Source of the DNA: Deltaproteobacteria bacterium
Lineage (GTDB): Bacteria > Myxococcota > JACPTQ01
NCBI GenBank assembly: GCA_016192705.1
Contig: JACPTQ010000050.1
Location: forward strand, 1-64,000
Direction: 5' to 3'
DNA: 64,000 bases
Shown: positions 17,243-26,501 of the stretch, in pieces
Numbering within the stretch: position 1 is the first letter of the stretch
Layout: each line of letters opens with the position of its first letter
The notes under the pieces: model-generated
What the model was told of the DNA's origin: nothing
The model's input: only the letters and a program-made list of their open reading frames with translations
Databases searched by the model: none
Program-made: the position numbers and the translations under genes

Positions 17243-17820
17243 GGGCGTCCCCTTTCAGGCGGGGCGGAAGAGTTGAAGGCGAGTCTCGGGATGAGTGATG
17301 CGTCGTCGTGGGACGTCGCGAGGGTGCGCCGGGCGCGCGTCGCGAAGAAGATAAAGAGGAAGACCGCGAGGCCGTCCCAAAGGAAGATCGCCCAGAAGAG
17401 GGGATAGGCGAGGGCGACGAAATAGGTTGCGAGGTAGGCGATGGCGGTCGTCGCTTTCATGAAGACGAGCGGGTAGAGCGCGGCGAAGAAGCGGCGCACG
17501 TTGAGTTGGAGGAGGAAACACGTGAAGGCGAGCGTGAGGACGTTGGTGCCGGCGAGGACGCGCCAGACGAGCGATTCTTCGCTCACAGGGTAGTCGGGGG
17601 CGCCGAGGAGGCGGCCGAGCGAGACGATGCTGTCGCGGGCCATCGACGGGGCGACGAGGTAGGTGAGCGCGGGGAAGAGGAAGTTCAGCGTGAGGAGCGT
17701 GAAGACGATTTGGAAGTTGCGGTAAGACTTGTTGGGCTGCTTCCAAAAGCGCGCGATGAACACGGCGACATCGTAGCGCGTTTGTGGTGGAGTTGCGATG
17801 TTTGACGCGGTGCTCGTCAC
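17239..17820 (-). CDS. uncharacterised multi-pass membrane protein
   Basis: 193 residues with four probable membrane segments (IVFTLLTLNFLFPALTYLV, VLTLAFTCFLLQL, a third around YPLVFMKATTAIAYLATYF, and FWAIFLWDGLAVFLFIFF). No motif I can assign. First gene of the operon that continues into the second membrane protein and the GMC oxidoreductase. The promoter would lie in 17821-17925, where I see no clear consensus. The context suggests a membrane-bound oxidoreductase complex, but nothing in the sequence proves it. Confidence 0.7.
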   Translation of the reverse strand: MTSTASNIATPPQTRYDVAVFIARFWKQPNKSYRNFQIVFTLLTLNFLFPALTYLVAPSMARDSIVSLGRLLGAPDYPVSEESLVWRVLAGTNVLTLAFTCFLLQLNVRRFFAALYPLVFMKATTAIAYLATYFVALAYPLFWAIFLWDGLAVFLFIFFATRARRTLATSHDDASLIPRLAFNSSAPPERGRP

Positions 17821-17925
17821 GATGGTCCTGCCTCACTCGAGAGAAGATGATACGCGGGCATAAACCGACCGTCAAGTATTTTTTGCGGGGGCGGCGGGCC
17901 GGGAGCGGAGGCGGTAAAGAAAACC

Positions 17926-18666
17926 TTAGTGTTTCGTCATCTCGACGCTGAGGCTGCCAAGCAAGCGTTGCATCTTTTGTTCGGCGCGATTTACGCGCGG
18001 TATGTTTTCGAGAACGATGGGCGCCGTCCCGGGTGGTGTGAGGATGATTCGGCCCGAAAAGAGCAGCGCGAATTCGACAAGGTCGGGAATCTCCTTCGTC
18101 ATGCGCGTTCCTGGCGCCGGGAAGCGCTGCACGTCGCCCATGAAGCCGTGGTGATGGAGAATCTCGTTGTGCTTTATCTCCCAATAATTGAAGCGTGACG
18201 CGACGTATGCCCAGCCGTAAATGAAACCGAAGAACCCGGCCCAGAACCAGTAGAACGCGCCGTTCATTTGAATGTCGATTTTCGAGACCAAGTTGCGCAA
18301 CCATGCAAAGAGCTCAACCTTTGTGTTGACGAAGAGGCCGGCAAAAACGAGCACCAAGAGAAACAAAACAAGCGCAATCGTTTTCATTCGGGTGAATTCA
18401 AACGCAAAGACCGTGATGTTCGCGAAAAAAACGAAGAGGAAAAAAACGCCGACATCGCCCGCGGGCCGACCCGCAACGCTGACGAGGATGCCGCAGATGA
18501 TCGACAGCAACCAAGCGGGATAAAGGAATACGATTTTCGGAAGTGGCCGAATGATAACGTTTTCGCTCGTTTCAATCGAGCCACCGGGAACTTTTTTCGG
18601 CGGTGGCGCTGTCGCGATGTGTTGTCCTCCGGTGTCCCCGGGCGCTTCGTGTTCGTGCTCCATCAT
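17926..18666 (-). CDS. uncharacterised polytopic membrane protein
   Basis: 246 residues from ATG 18666, which overlaps the enolase stop as ATGA; a longer in-frame start would lie inside eno and is rejected. Four hydrophobic segments ([72 protein letters not shown]) precede a cytoplasmic tail with a His-rich patch ([17 protein letters not shown]). No family recognised. It is co-transcribed with eno and the ccm/acd genes upstream. Confidence 0.72.
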   Translation of the reverse strand: MMEHEHEAPGDTGGQHIATAPPPKKVPGGSIETSENVIIRPLPKIVFLYPAWLLSIICGILVSVAGRPAGDVGVFFLFVFFANITVFAFEFTRMKTIALVLFLLVLVFAGLFVNTKVELFAWLRNLVSKIDIQMNGAFYWFWAGFFGFIYGWAYVASRFNYWEIKHNEILHHHGFMGDVQRFPAPGTRMTKEIPDLVEFALLFSGRIILTPPGTAPIVLENIPRVNRAEQKMQRLLGSLSVEMTKH

Positions 18667-19979
18667 GCGCCCCGTCCGGTTGTGTCGAGCCACGCTGTTT
18701 TTCGAAGGACATCTTCGCCCGCAAACTGCGCGCTCGGGCCCAGCGCTTCCTCGATGCGCAGGAGCTGGTTCCACTTCGCCATCCGCTCGCTCCGGCACAG
18801 CGACCCCGACTTGATTTGTCCGGCGTTCGTCGCGACAACAAGGTCCGCAATCGCCGTGTCCTCAGTGTCGCCACTCCGGTGCGAAAAAACGCACGCGTAT
18901 CCGCCCGCCTTCGCCATTGCAACGGCGTCGAGTGTTTCGCTGAGCGTCCCGATTTGATTAACCTTGACGAGAAGCGCGTTCGCGACGTTGCCCTCGATGC
19001 CGCGCGCGAGTCGCGTGACATTCGTGCAAAAAATATCGTCGCCAACGAGCTGCACCTTCGCGCCGAGGCGTTCCGTGAGGAGCCGCCAGCCCGCCCAGTC
19101 GTCTTCCGCCATGCCGTCTTCGAGGCTTGCGATCGGGAACTTCTCCGCGAGTGCCGCCCAATAATCGACGAGCGCCTCACCCTCGTAGCTTCGCCCCTCC
19201 GTTTTCAATCGATAGACTTTTTCGTTCGCGTCGTAAAACTCGCTCGCCGCCGCATCGAGCGCGAGCACGACGTCTTCGCCCGCTTCGTAACCCGCGCGTC
19301 CACCCGCATCAACAAGCAGCGAGAGCGCGTGCTCGTGCCCCGTTAAGCGCGGCGCAAATCCGCCCTCGTCGCCAACCGCCGTCGAAAAACCTTTCTCAGT
19401 GAGGAGTTTCTTGAGCGCCCCAAAAACCTCAGCGCCGACGCGGAGCGCCTCCGCGAACGACTCCGCGCCCACCGGCATCAGCATGAACTCTTGAACGTCG
19501 AGTCCGCTGTCCGCGTGGCGGCCGCCGTTGAGGACGTTAAACTGTGGAACCGGCAACGTGCGCGCGACGACGCCCCCAACATACCGAAAGAGCGGAACCC
19601 CAAGCCCCGCAGCCGCCGCCTGCGCCGTCGCCATCGACACCCCAAGGATCGCGTTGGCGCCGAGGCGAGACTTTGTGTCGGTGCCGTCGAGGTCGCAAAG
19701 GCGCCGGTCGAGGTTAATCTGATCCGTGCCATCGAGCCCCACGACTGCCTTCGCGATAACACCATTCACGTTTTCGACGGCCTTCAAAACGCCCCGTCCC
19801 CCAAACCGTTTCCCATCTCCGTCTCGCAGCGCGACCGCCTCGTTCTCGCCGGTCGACGCGCCCGACGGCACCGTGAACCGCCCGCGCGCCCCCCCCGCGA
19901 GCGTCACGTCGACTTCGACCGTTGGCTCCCCACGCGAATCAAGGACTTCGCGCCCTTTAACCGATTCGATACGCAACAT
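18663..19979 (-). CDS. eno: enolase
   Basis: 438 residues. Enolase converts 2-phosphoglycerate to phosphoenolpyruvate. The start at ATG 19979 gives the standard N-terminus [20 protein letters not shown] with AAGGGAG six bases upstream. An ATG at 19985 would overlap the receiver gene as ATGA but sits directly on the ribosome-binding site. Signatures: [38 protein letters not shown], the Mg-binding [12 protein letters not shown] and VQLVGDDIF, the catalytic Lys in [10 protein letters not shown], and [15 protein letters not shown]. Its place in an operon with a receiver protein and acyl-CoA dehydrogenase is unusual. Confidence 0.96.
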   Translation of the reverse strand: MLRIESVKGREVLDSRGEPTVEVDVTLAGGARGRFTVPSGASTGENEAVALRDGDGKRFGGRGVLKAVENVNGVIAKAVVGLDGTDQINLDRRLCDLDGTDTKSRLGANAILGVSMATAQAAAAGLGVPLFRYVGGVVARTLPVPQFNVLNGGRHADSGLDVQEFMLMPVGAESFAEALRVGAEVFGALKKLLTEKGFSTAVGDEGGFAPRLTGHEHALSLLVDAGGRAGYEAGEDVVLALDAAASEFYDANEKVYRLKTEGRSYEGEALVDYWAALAEKFPIASLEDGMAEDDWAGWRLLTERLGAKVQLVGDDIFCTNVTRLARGIEGNVANALLVKVNQIGTLSETLDAVAMAKAGGYACVFSHRSGDTEDTAIADLVVATNAGQIKSGSLCRSERMAKWNQLLRIEEALGPSAQFAGEDVLRKTAWLDTTGRGA

Positions 19980-19981
19980 CG

Positions 19982-20386
19982 TCATCTCCCTTCTCGGATT
20001 TCGTCCCACGTCGCACCGAACGCACTCTCGCAAATCTCTTCAAGCGGCTCTAGGCTCGCGAGCGGCTTCGCCAAACAACGTTCGACGCCCGCGTCCTCGG
20101 CCGCACCCATCGTCGTCGGCGTCGCCGCGCCCGTCAACACGACAAACATTGTCCCCGGGAAACTCCGCTTTGCTTCACCAGCGAAATCAATGCCGTTACC
20201 GTCGGGCAAATGCTTGTCGACAAAAACGACTTGAAAAACTTCTTTCTCCAAGGTGCGGTGTGCCTCGAGAATTGTCTCGGCAACGACGGCTCGGATATTC
20301 GCAAGCGCAAAGAACGACGCGAGAAACTCGCTCACGCCCACATCGTCATCGACGACGAGCACCTGTCGAGTGGCCGCGTCCGTCAA
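19982..20386 (-). CDS. single-domain receiver (CheY-like) protein
   Basis: 134 residues using a TTG start at 20386, just after the acyl-CoA dehydrogenase stop; longer in-frame starts would run into that gene. Receiver landmarks: acidic pocket [10 protein letters not shown], phospho-acceptor Asp in [13 protein letters not shown], Thr in [10 protein letters not shown], Lys in [13 protein letters not shown]. There is no output domain. It lies 2-3 bases before eno, whose SD overlaps its last codons. The partner kinase is not in the neighbourhood. Confidence 0.85.
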   Translation of the reverse strand: MTDAATRQVLVVDDDVGVSEFLASFFALANIRAVVAETILEAHRTLEKEVFQVVFVDKHLPDGNGIDFAGEAKRSFPGTMFVVLTGAATPTTMGAAEDAGVERCLAKPLASLEPLEEICESAFGATWDEIREGR

Positions 20387-20393
20387 TGAGCCC

Positions 20394-21536
20394 TCAACCC
20401 TTGAGCAAGTTTCGTGCAATGACGACGCGCTGGATTTGGCTCGTCCCTTCATAGATTTGAAGGAGCTTCGCATCGCGCATGAGCTTCTCGACGGGGTAGT
20501 CGCGCATGTAGCCGTTGCCACCGAAGATTTGCACGGCGTCGAGAGCCGTCTGCATCGCGCGATCGGCGCCGAAAGCTTTTGCGTACGCGGAAAGAATCGA
20601 TTGCGGTTGCCCGCCGTCGACGAGCCAAGCCGCCTTGTAAGTCAGGAGGCGCGTCGCCTCGCACGAAATCGCCATGTCGGCGAGCATGAGCTGGATCGCC
20701 TGGTGCTCGGCGATGGGAACGCCGAATGTCGTGCGCTGCTTTGCGTAAGCGACCGACTCGTCGATCGCGCGCTGCATCAGGCCGATGGCAAGCGCCCCGA
20801 TGACCGGTCGCGTGCGGTCGAAGGTGCGCATCGCGATTTTGAATCCTTCGCCCTCGGCGCCGAGCAAGTTCGCTTTGGGCACGACGCAGTCTTCGAGGAC
20901 AATCGAAACCGTGTTCGACGCGCGTTGGCCCATCTTGTCTTCCTCGCGCCCCACGCGGAATCCCGACGCGTCGCTTGGCACGACGAACGCGGAAATCCCC
21001 TTGTGGCGCAGCTTTCGGTCGCTCGTGGCGAACACAACAACCCACTTCGCAAAACCGCCGTTCGTAATGAAGCACTTCGTGCCGTTCAAAACGTAGTCGT
21101 CGCCGACTTTTCGGTATGTCGTCTGAAGGCCGCCGACGTCCGAACCCGCGCCCGGCTCGGTTGTCGCGTAAGCGCAAAACGTGAGCTCGCGCGTGAGCGG
21201 CGCCAAAAACTTCTTACACTGCTCGGGCGTTCCCGCGATGAGAAGCGGCGTCGCGCCAAGCCCGTTCGCCGAAACAACTGTTGTGACGCCCGTGCAGCCG
21301 TACGCCAATTCCTCTTGAATAATGACTTGGTTGAAAACGCCGAATCCCAAGCCACCATACGCCTCGGGAACTTCGACGTTCATGAGGCCGACTTCGAACG
21401 CCTTTTTACAAATGTCCATCGCGAATTCGCCCTTGTGATCGAGCGCACCGGCCTTGGGAACGATCTCTTCGCGCGCGAATTTTCGCGCCGTTTCACGCAG
21501 CGCAATTTGGTCGTCGGTCAAATTTAGGTCAAACAT
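20394..21536 (-). CDS. acyl-CoA dehydrogenase
   Basis: 380 residues, the normal length. FAD-dependent alpha,beta-dehydrogenation of acyl-CoA in beta-oxidation or branched-chain catabolism. Signatures: [37 protein letters not shown], and the C-terminal block [20 protein letters not shown] with [13 protein letters not shown], where the Glu of YEGT is the usual catalytic base of short-chain members. The start overlaps the 3' end of a 38-codon membrane peptide gene. It belongs to the minus-strand operon running from ccmC to the membrane protein after eno. Confidence 0.94.
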   Translation of the reverse strand: MFDLNLTDDQIALRETARKFAREEIVPKAGALDHKGEFAMDICKKAFEVGLMNVEVPEAYGGLGFGVFNQVIIQEELAYGCTGVTTVVSANGLGATPLLIAGTPEQCKKFLAPLTRELTFCAYATTEPGAGSDVGGLQTTYRKVGDDYVLNGTKCFITNGGFAKWVVVFATSDRKLRHKGISAFVVPSDASGFRVGREEDKMGQRASNTVSIVLEDCVVPKANLLGAEGEGFKIAMRTFDRTRPVIGALAIGLMQRAIDESVAYAKQRTTFGVPIAEHQAIQLMLADMAISCEATRLLTYKAAWLVDGGQPQSILSAYAKAFGADRAMQTALDAVQIFGGNGYMRDYPVEKLMRDAKLLQIYEGTSQIQRVVIARNLLKG

Positions 21537-21645
21537 CGTCTCCTCCTCCTGGCTTATTTGCGCCGAGCGCCCGGCAGAGCCAAAACCCGATCACCACGCC
21601 CGCGAGCACAACAAGCGGTATGTAAATGATGTGCCCGCCGCTCAT
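21529..21645 (-). CDS. 38-residue single-pass membrane peptide
   Basis: Small open frame starting [16 protein letters not shown] and ending KPGGGDDV. A single hydrophobic helix (about residues 6-26, [14 protein letters not shown]) is followed by a short polar tail. Its ATG overlaps the stop of the ccmD-like gene (ATGA at 21645-21642) and its stop lies inside the start region of the acyl-CoA dehydrogenase gene. This coupling on both sides, plus GGAGGAGGA within its 3' end acting as the next gene's ribosome-binding site, supports a real gene. It could be a second CcmD-like or heme-handling peptide; this is inference. Confidence 0.6.
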   Translation of the reverse strand: MSGGHIIYIPLVVLAGVVIGFWLCRALGANKPGGGDDV

Positions 21646-21884
21646 CCCTTGCCTTTGTCGGGTCGGTCGCTCGCGGGTGCCTTCTCAAGCGCGTCGAGCG
21701 CCGCTTCGGTTGCGCGTTGCTTTAGGGCGATGCGCGCCACGAAACCAACGACGACCGCGACGATAACGGCGTACGCGATCACGAGGAGCAGCCCACCCGG
21801 GACTTCTTCGTGAAGCCCCGTCGCGACTTCGGTCATCTTCATGTCGCGATCCTGCGTGACGAGGGCGAGCAAAAGTTCGATCAT
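21642..21884 (-). CDS. CcmD-like small membrane protein
   Basis: 80 residues: short N-terminus, one membrane helix (GGLLLVIAYAVIVAVVVGFVARI), then a charged helical tail (LKQRATEAALDALEKA). CcmD proteins are small single-pass partners of the CcmABC heme exporter. The assignment rests on size, topology and its place directly after ccmC (ATGA overlap at 21884), not on a conserved motif. Confidence 0.65.
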   Translation of the reverse strand: MIELLLALVTQDRDMKMTEVATGLHEEVPGGLLLVIAYAVIVAVVVGFVARIALKQRATEAALDALEKAPASDRPDKGKG

Positions 21885-22579
21885 GCGTTTGACCTCATGG
21901 CGCGCGTGACTTCGAGGGCGTGGACGCGGTTTTGCGTGCGCTCGGCGCCAACGCGGGCGAGTAAAAGGGTAACGAAAAGGAGCGCCTCAAAGGTGAGCGT
22001 CGCCCATAGCGCGTCCTCCATTTCGGGGTGAAGGTTCGAGCCAAAGCCGTCCTTCTGCATGACGATTGGGTGCTGCCCGCCCCACAGCTCAACGGAGAAA
22101 TGGATGATCGGAACGTCGATCGCGGCGAGGATGGCGAGCCCGGCGCCGATGCGACGGCCGGTGTCGCGCCCCTCGGAGAAACGGCGCATCGCGTGATAGG
22201 CGACGAAGGTGAGCCAAAGGATGAAGGTCGACGTGAGACGCGGGTCCCAAACCCAAAAGACGCCCCACGCCTTTCGGCCCCAGAGCGGGCCCGTGATGAG
22301 GACAATCGTACAAAAAACGAGAACGAGCTCCGCGGCTGAAACGGCCCATTCATCAAAGACAACTTTTCGTTTGATGAGATAGAGGAGGCTTGCCGCGAAC
22401 GTGACGCCGACCGCGACGAACATCATGAAGGCGGCTGGAACGTGAAAATAAAAAATCTTTTGGACGACGCCCATGCGTGCTTCGATGGGTGCGTCGGCGA
22501 CAAAGTAGGCCGCGACGCCGAGAGCGATAATCGTCAGGGCCGCGAAGCTTATGGTCGCTGTCGCAAGTTTCGATCGCAT
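21881..22579 (-). CDS. ccmC: heme exporter / cytochrome c biogenesis protein CcmC
   Basis: 232 residues with six probable membrane helices. The tryptophan-rich heme-binding (WWD) segment is present as WGVFWVWDPRLTS, flanked by histidines (YFHVPAAFMMF early, and IIHFSVELWGGQHP late), as expected for CcmC/CcsA proteins that handle heme for cytochrome c maturation. No ccmA, ccmB or ccmF is visible in the window. The first eight codons and 58 bases upstream are part of the 83-bp direct repeat (22555-22637), whose other copy lies at 27226-27308, so an insertion has separated this gene from its former upstream neighbour, the esterase. Confidence 0.92.
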   Translation of the reverse strand: MRSKLATATISFAALTIIALGVAAYFVADAPIEARMGVVQKIFYFHVPAAFMMFVAVGVTFAASLLYLIKRKVVFDEWAVSAAELVLVFCTIVLITGPLWGRKAWGVFWVWDPRLTSTFILWLTFVAYHAMRRFSEGRDTGRRIGAGLAILAAIDVPIIHFSVELWGGQHPIVMQKDGFGSNLHPEMEDALWATLTFEALLFVTLLLARVGAERTQNRVHALEVTRAMRSNA

Positions 22580-22637
22580 CGTGGAGTTTCTAACTGATTT
22601 GGTGCGCTGTCACAACTGAGGCTTCGGGTGCGCGAGC
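22555..22637. repeat. 83-bp perfect direct repeat, copy 1
   Basis: Identical over 83 bases to 27226-27308. It spans the first codons of ccmC, the spacer, and the last codons plus stop of the esterase gene (here only as a fragment). The two copies bound a 4.67-kb acquired unit and mark the original esterase-ccmC junction. Confidence 0.97.
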
Positions 22638-23047
22638 GAAATGGGGAGCGCCTGTTTACAGAGCGCGAACCCCACCACTTCGTCCGCTTCCACGGCGTCC
22701 TCGCTCCGAACTCGAAATGGCGAAGCTGCGTCGTCCGTGCGCTAAGAGTCCGGAAGCCGATCGAGAAAGCACTCGCGCCGTGCACCGCCCCAGCGACTTC
22801 TCCCGTCCCACTCTCCGCGCCCACACAGGCGAACGTACCCACCCCCGTCTCGTCTACCGTTTCTGGGACCGGCGCCATCACTCCAACCTCCCTCAGCGCC
22901 CAGCGCCACGCGCTTGACCACGACACCCCCTTGCGTTTCCTATCCTTCGCATCGAAGTCGCAAGCCCGCTCCCCGACGACATGCAAAGCACGTGGGCACG
23001 CGACATATAGCTTAATTCATCCTCGGAACTCGACGAAATCCGTGTGA
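22638..23047 (+). pseudogene. transposase remnant (IS91-like C-terminal fragment)
   Basis: A plus-strand frame reads HFVRFHGVLAPNSKWRS, which resembles the conserved RYHGVLAPxxxxR block of IS91-type (Y2, rolling-circle) transposases. The surrounding sequence loses the pattern, and no full-length gene exists. It lies directly inside the left 83-bp repeat. Bases 22892-22949 recur at 26162-26219 with one mismatch. Family assignment is from memory of the motif, not a search. Confidence 0.55.
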
Positions 23048-23069
23048 ACCACTCGCGGTGTCTTGCCCA

Positions 23070-25268
23070 TCATGGCAAGCGATTGTGCGCGGTGTTGGTC
23101 GCCGTTAACCTTTTCGAGGCTGGACAGCCGCCCGTTCGCGGAAACGCAAAATACTCAAAGACCGGCCCCTGGTTCTCCCCGAACGCGTTTCGCGCGGCGA
23201 CGCGCACGTAGTTCGTGCGGCACGGCTGGAGCCAAACAGTCTGCCTCGTCGTCGCATCCCAGTTTGTCAGTTGAGGCGCTGGATCGTTCGGCGCCGTGGA
23301 ATAACGTACCTGATAATCGTTCGCCCTCAGCACGGCTCCGTACTCCACATAAAACTCCTCGGGCGCGTACTGTCCCGGCGCACCAGCGCTCGAGTCACGG
23401 CTGCCCTGGCTTGCGCCGCCGCCCGCGCTCTCGACATAATTCACCGCGGTCATCATCGGCCCCGTGTAGACCTGAACAAACGTCGTGAAGATTGTCGTGA
23501 CGGACGGCAATCCAGGAAGACAATTTCCGGCGTCATCGACCGGCACATACCGATACTCGGGTCCCGTCGTGGTTCCATACTCGTTCGTCGTCTTGACGTG
23601 GAGGTAATACGCTTTGCATGGTTCAAGACCAATTCCTCCGAAGGACGTGTATTGGCTTGTTGGAGCAAAGCGCGTGAAGGGCGCAGCGCTCCCATCTTCC
23701 GGTCGAATCCAAAGCTGGTACGAATCGACGTTGGCGACCTCCGAAAAACTAACCCGGCTCAGACTCCAATCGCTGGTCGCGGATTCGGTTTTCGCGTTCA
23801 AGATCCGTGAAGCTCCAGCGCCGCAATCGAGCGAGGCCAAGTCAAAAGGCACCTCCCCGGATCGTGCGAGCCGAGCCTTCACATAGCACTGGAAACGCCG
23901 CGTCCCGCAGAACATCGGGTAGCCTTTAACATTCTTCGCGCACTCTTTCTCCCAGAAACTCGCCCACACCGACTTAACGTCGTGCGCGCTCGATCCTGCC
24001 CGCGTCACCATCTCGAGCATCGCATCGAGCGGCGGGAGGTTCGCCCATTCGGCGCCGAAATGAGCGAGATAATCGTCCGTGAGTGAGCTTGCGGGCCGCC
24101 ACGTGTCTCGTCCAGCGATGATCGTCGCGTAAAAGTCGGCGACGTTCCCCTCGTCGTCGAGGCCAAAATTCCGATTCGCGTCTTTGCAGTTGAGCGCCGG
24201 CACCTTGTACTTGAGCGAATAGTTCTGGTTCGAATAGATTCCCCAAAGGACACTCGAGAACGCCTCAGCGTACCCTTCATACTGGGCGAACGCGTAACCG
24301 AGGTTTGTCGAGCACGGCGTATGGTTGTGCAGGTAGTTCGGGATATCGCCCCAATAGTGGTTCTCATCCGAGTGACGAACGTTGTACTGAACATGCCCGA
24401 GTTCGTGCGCAAGGTTCCACATGTTTTGCACCCACGAGGCGTCCTGGATTTGCGCGTCGGTCATTCCAGCGGAGGCGACAACGTTCTGCTTCATATGGAC
24501 CGTGGTCCAGGCCGTCGACGGCGATCCGAACATCGGGTTGTTGATGATCCACGACGAAAAATACGGGAACTGCGCGCGAATCCCGTCGCGCAGAGTGCGA
24601 TACGCCAAACTCACGCCCTCCATGGTCGCGGCTGCCCAATCGTCGTTCGTCGCGCCCGCGCCGGCCACTCCACGACCGAGTTGAAACGATCCAAAATCGA
24701 CGACCGATTGACCCGGCGTCAGATTAATCCAGGGGGAGCCCCAGCGATAAATCTTCGGTCCCATCTTCATGAGCTGGGCGACGACGACGATGCCGCTCCC
24801 GAAACTTGCCGCGAGCGTAACGAAGTCTCCCGTCAGCAAGGCCGCGAGGAGTTGCGGGCCGACGGACGCAATGGCCGACCACCAAAATCCCGCCTCATCA
24901 AAGGTCCCGACCGAAAAGCCGAGCTCGCTCACGCCCTCAGCTTCGAAGTAGAGCGTGGGGGGCTGGTTGGGCCCGCAGTTGACGTCACCGTTGATTTCGC
25001 CGCGCGTGTTGGTGAAAAACGTTCCGCAATAGATGGGGCCGAAGGTGCCCGGTTGATAGACGACGACCCTCTGGTGCGAAGCGGGTGTCCAGCCCTGCTC
25101 GCTCGCGGGCGACATGGAGCGGTCCCGCACCTTTGTTCCGGAGTCGTCCGTGACGTACCAGACGGGTCGATACAGCCGCGCTTTAACCTGGACCTGACCT
25201 GCATCGGCTATCCCCAAATGGAAAAGTATGCCTCCCGAGAGCGCCAACCAACCCGCAAAACGGTTCAT
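23070..25268 (-). CDS. secreted gluzincin-like metalloprotease with C-terminal beta repeats
   Basis: 732 residues with a signal peptide (LALSGGILFHLGIADAG). A zinc motif HELGH lies at residues 288-292 (WNLAHELGHVQYN), followed about 40 residues later by EGYAEAF, which supplies the typical third ligand of gluzincins. A hydrophobic stretch (about 125-170) precedes it. The C-terminal 250 residues contain two or three fibronectin-III-like repeats (ANVDSYQLWIRPEDG, PCKAYYLHVKTTNEYG, PCRTNYVRVAARNAFGENQGP). Likely an extracellular protease. It lies inside the unit bounded by the 83-bp repeats, so it is probably acquired. Its start overlaps the stop of the next upstream gene (ATGA). Confidence 0.75.
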   Translation of the reverse strand: MNRFAGWLALSGGILFHLGIADAGQVQVKARLYRPVWYVTDDSGTKVRDRSMSPASEQGWTPASHQRVVVYQPGTFGPIYCGTFFTNTRGEINGDVNCGPNQPPTLYFEAEGVSELGFSVGTFDEAGFWWSAIASVGPQLLAALLTGDFVTLAASFGSGIVVVAQLMKMGPKIYRWGSPWINLTPGQSVVDFGSFQLGRGVAGAGATNDDWAAATMEGVSLAYRTLRDGIRAQFPYFSSWIINNPMFGSPSTAWTTVHMKQNVVASAGMTDAQIQDASWVQNMWNLAHELGHVQYNVRHSDENHYWGDIPNYLHNHTPCSTNLGYAFAQYEGYAEAFSSVLWGIYSNQNYSLKYKVPALNCKDANRNFGLDDEGNVADFYATIIAGRDTWRPASSLTDDYLAHFGAEWANLPPLDAMLEMVTRAGSSAHDVKSVWASFWEKECAKNVKGYPMFCGTRRFQCYVKARLARSGEVPFDLASLDCGAGASRILNAKTESATSDWSLSRVSFSEVANVDSYQLWIRPEDGSAAPFTRFAPTSQYTSFGGIGLEPCKAYYLHVKTTNEYGTTTGPEYRYVPVDDAGNCLPGLPSVTTIFTTFVQVYTGPMMTAVNYVESAGGGASQGSRDSSAGAPGQYAPEEFYVEYGAVLRANDYQVRYSTAPNDPAPQLTNWDATTRQTVWLQPCRTNYVRVAARNAFGENQGPVFEYFAFPRTGGCPASKRLTATNTAHNRLP

Positions 25269-25666
25269 CGATTCTTATTCTCCTCTCTCTGATTGTCCAC
25301 ACGTCGTTCGATTCGTTCGTCGTTCAATTGCTCGTTCAGCCGGGCGATCCGGACATCCTCGGCCCTGAGATACCGAACGACTTCAACATCGGAAGGCCTA
25401 GCGTTCAGCGGGGTTGCGAGGAGCGCCCTGTACTCCTCGAAGACCGGCTGTGGTAACCCTGAGATCGGTTCGACGTCGCCCGCGATGGCCGTGTTGGCTG
25501 CGACCGGCCTTGCGATTCCGATTTCTGATCGTGCGGGTTCTCCGCCTGTGGCGGACCTGCCCGTTTCGCTCAGGAGAACGAATGCAACGGCGACAGCCAG
25601 TGCCAACAGGGCGAACGCGACCACGAGCACCATCGGGCGCGTTATTCTTTGCAAGGTTAGTCTCAA
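25265..25666 (-). CDS. small single-pass membrane protein upstream of the metalloprotease
   Basis: 133 residues from TTG 25666 (GGAG six bases upstream); ATG at 25633 is an alternative. One membrane helix (MVLVVAFALLALAVAVAFVLL) is followed by a polar, mostly helical tail rich in Arg, Asn and Glu. No family recognised. Its stop overlaps the metalloprotease start as ATGA, so the two are co-translated; it might be an anchor, inhibitor or chaperone for the protease (inference). Confidence 0.6.
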   Translation of the reverse strand: MRLTLQRITRPMVLVVAFALLALAVAVAFVLLSETGRSATGGEPARSEIGIARPVAANTAIAGDVEPISGLPQPVFEEYRALLATPLNARPSDVEVVRYLRAEDVRIARLNEQLNDERIERRVDNQREENKNR

Positions 25667-25796
25667 GGAGGACTCCGAGTACGCACGTTCCGAGCCATCG
25701 GGCTGCGATGAGAACTCAAGGGGAAAGGCGCCTCACGATCGTTCAGGTTTTGGCCGGCCGTTCTGTTTCTAGACGGCTGCTCCACATGTCCGAGAG

Positions 25797-25880
25797 GGAC
25801 AGGAAACTGACCGTCTATTTCGCTAGCGGTGTCATAGGTCAGGGAAAGTGACCGCCTAACTGCTCAGGGAAAGTGTCCGC
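25797..25880. repeat. insertion-sequence end with short tandem repeats
   Basis: Three imperfect copies of a CAGGGAAAGTGACCGCCT-like unit (near 25802, 25838 and 25862) follow a small palindrome TGTCCGAGAGGGACA. The block sits directly upstream of the truncated transposase gene and looks like the terminal region of an IS element. No matching right end is visible. Confidence 0.5.
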
Positions 25881-25897
25881 CTGTATAGAAGGAGGAC

Positions 25898-26125
25898 ATG
25901 GAAACAATGAGCGAGAACCAATGGAAGCGAATCGAGGCGTCGAAAAGGGTGACAAGAGGCGAGTGGACGGCCCGAGAAGGGGCTGCCGCGGTGGGGTTTT
26001 CGGAGCGCCAGTTTCGACGTGTTCGGAAGAAGGTGAAGGAGCGTGGAGCTTCTCGCAACCCCTCCACGCGCAGCCCTGAAGTTTCGGGCACGGCACTCGT
26101 GTCTCAAGAACTCGCGACCTCATGA
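25898..26125 (+). pseudogene. truncated transposase (N-terminal helix-turn-helix only)
   Basis: 75 codons from ATG 25898 with a strong AAGGAGG ribosome-binding site. MSENQWKRIEASKRVTRGEW followed by AAAVGFSERQFRRVRKKVK is the N-terminal HTH typical of IS481/ISNCY-type transposases (normally 400 residues or more). The DDE catalytic part is absent: the frame stops at 26125 and the following DNA has no transposase similarity. A dead IS fragment. Confidence 0.7.
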
Positions 26126-26501
26126 AGGTCCGCCGTGACTCCCCCGCCTCGACTGCCGATTCTCAGCGCCCAGCGCCACGCGCTTGACCACGACACCCCC
26201 TTGGGTTTCCTATCCTTCGACTCCGGAGAAGGAGCCGACGCCGACGACGTCGGGCATCTGCTCCAGGCGCAGGCGGAACGAATCGGTCGACGCGGGGCTG
26301 AGTGGCGCGTTCACTTCGGTGCTGCGGTGAGCCCGGCAAGGTCTGTGCCCTGCTGAGGCGTCGAGCGTTCGGTTGGTTAGCGTGGTGTGCCTGTAGGCTC
26401 GACCGGTGATCTGTATGCTCCAGCAAACACCAGCGCTCGGTTCATCCAATGGCCGGTCAGCGCCGTTTTGATCACGAAGTCGGCCCGCGATCGCACCGAT
26501 G
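26126..26501. other. gene-free stretch with internal repeat
   Basis: 376 bases without a credible gene. It holds the second copy (26162-26219) of a 58-bp sequence also found at 22892-22949 (one mismatch), linking the two ends of the acquired unit. The remainder shows no recognisable signal. Base composition resembles the kinase gene that follows. Confidence 0.6.

Noticed and set aside
17255-18304. 349-codon minus frame, and 26785-27903 minus frame
   Set aside because: Both are shadows in other frames of real genes, with His/Arg-rich compositions and no domains.
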